DNA of 64,000 nt from Hydractinia symbiolongicarpus (taxonomy: Eukaryota > Cnidaria > Hydrozoa > Anthoathecata > Hydractiniidae), in the NCBI RefSeq assembly GCF_029227915.1, contig NC_079888.1:3729001-3793000 (forward strand), in the 5' to 3' direction. The position numbers were made by a program, and so were the translations under genes. The notes under the pieces are model-generated. The model did not search any database. It was not told the DNA's origin and saw only the letters and a list, made by a program, of their open reading frames with translations. Positions 63,541 to 64,000 of the stretch are shown here, piece after piece (positions within the stretch are counted from its first letter, which is position 1; each line of letters begins with the position of its first letter).

Positions 63541-64000
63541 TTAAAATCTTACACAAAATGTCAAATATCAAATCGCATTAAATCCTCCACACAAATCTTA
63601 CACAAAATAAAAAAGAACAGCTTGCAAGGTGTAAAATCTAGTTAATAAAAAGTTACAACAACGACACTCAAACATCAACACTCACAACACTAAACTCACA
63701 AAACCGACAGTAAGAAGACCGACAGTTACAACACCAACAGTCACAACACGGATAATAACAATGTCAGAAATAACGCATCTCAAATATGTATATACATCTT
63801 ATAAGTGATTATGTTGAAAACCCTCAGTATTTTATTCTGAAGTGTCAAAAAGGAGGCCTCCAAGAGTTAGCACAAATCAACAAAAATAAGTTTTTTACAC
63901 AGTTTAAATATTGTACGCTTATACAAAAATATGAAAAAGCCATAGTTTGGAAAACATCAAATTTGAATCTAGAAAAATCAGTCATTTCAGTTGCATACCA
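63541..64000. other. Low-complexity tail of the window
   Basis: Degenerate ACACTCACAACA/ACCGACAGT units at about 63660-63765. No gene recognised. Confidence 0.5.

Overview
This is eukaryotic, intron-containing, AT-rich DNA with no bacterial-style operons. The best guess is an invertebrate animal, most likely a cnidarian and possibly a hydrozoan. The reasons are the P2RX7-C type WCTCGHC module, the particular 10-exon transposase family, the Polinton gene set and the tRNA-derived SINEs. That assignment is inference. No complete single-copy host gene is visible; the window is almost entirely mobile DNA inserted into mobile DNA.

1-7 kb: a P2RX7-C-like exon, broken ubiquitin-protease (USP) fragments, a dispersed repeat 'A/B' and a tRNA-derived SINE. 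7.1-16.8 kb: a decayed Ty1/copia element sits inside a second SINE (target duplication AATTT). A 4.54-kb segment containing most of it plus 3' flank is tandemly duplicated. 16.9-17.3 kb: a third SINE, inverted.

17.6-38.05 kb is a set of nested insertions. An old RTE-type non-LTR element is split by a young copia element (18185-36654, identical-looking 278-bp LTRs, duplication GAGAA). The copia RNase H region is split by a cut-and-paste transposon (22044-35930, 27-bp inverted ends). One transposase exon is in turn split by a third element (26319-32842, TAT...ATA ends, 6-bp duplication CAAAAC), which carries an integrase and a CUE/zinc-finger/HECT ubiquitin ligase. Removing each insert restores an open frame: 1276 codons for copia and 1264 codons over 10 phase-compatible exons for the transposase.

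38.05-40.3 kb: a BEL/Pao LTR and integrase tail are fused in frame to an alpha-kinase fragment. 41904-56106 is a 14.2-kb Polinton/Maverick with AG-terminal inverted repeats and a 6-bp AATTRA duplication. It has protein-primed DNA polymerase B, integrase and packaging ATPase. It also has genes not standard for Polintons: the C-terminal part of an RNA polymerase largest subunit (RPB1-like), a possible RPB7-like subunit and two HNH proteins. Palindromic hairpins sit at almost every gene 3' end, as in mimivirus-type transcription termination. This is the strongest candidate for something new in the window. Most of its genes carry stops or frameshifts.

56.1-64 kb: inverted copies of repeats A and B, an SF3-like NTPase remnant, a DDE-1 transposase pseudogene and further dispersed repeats.
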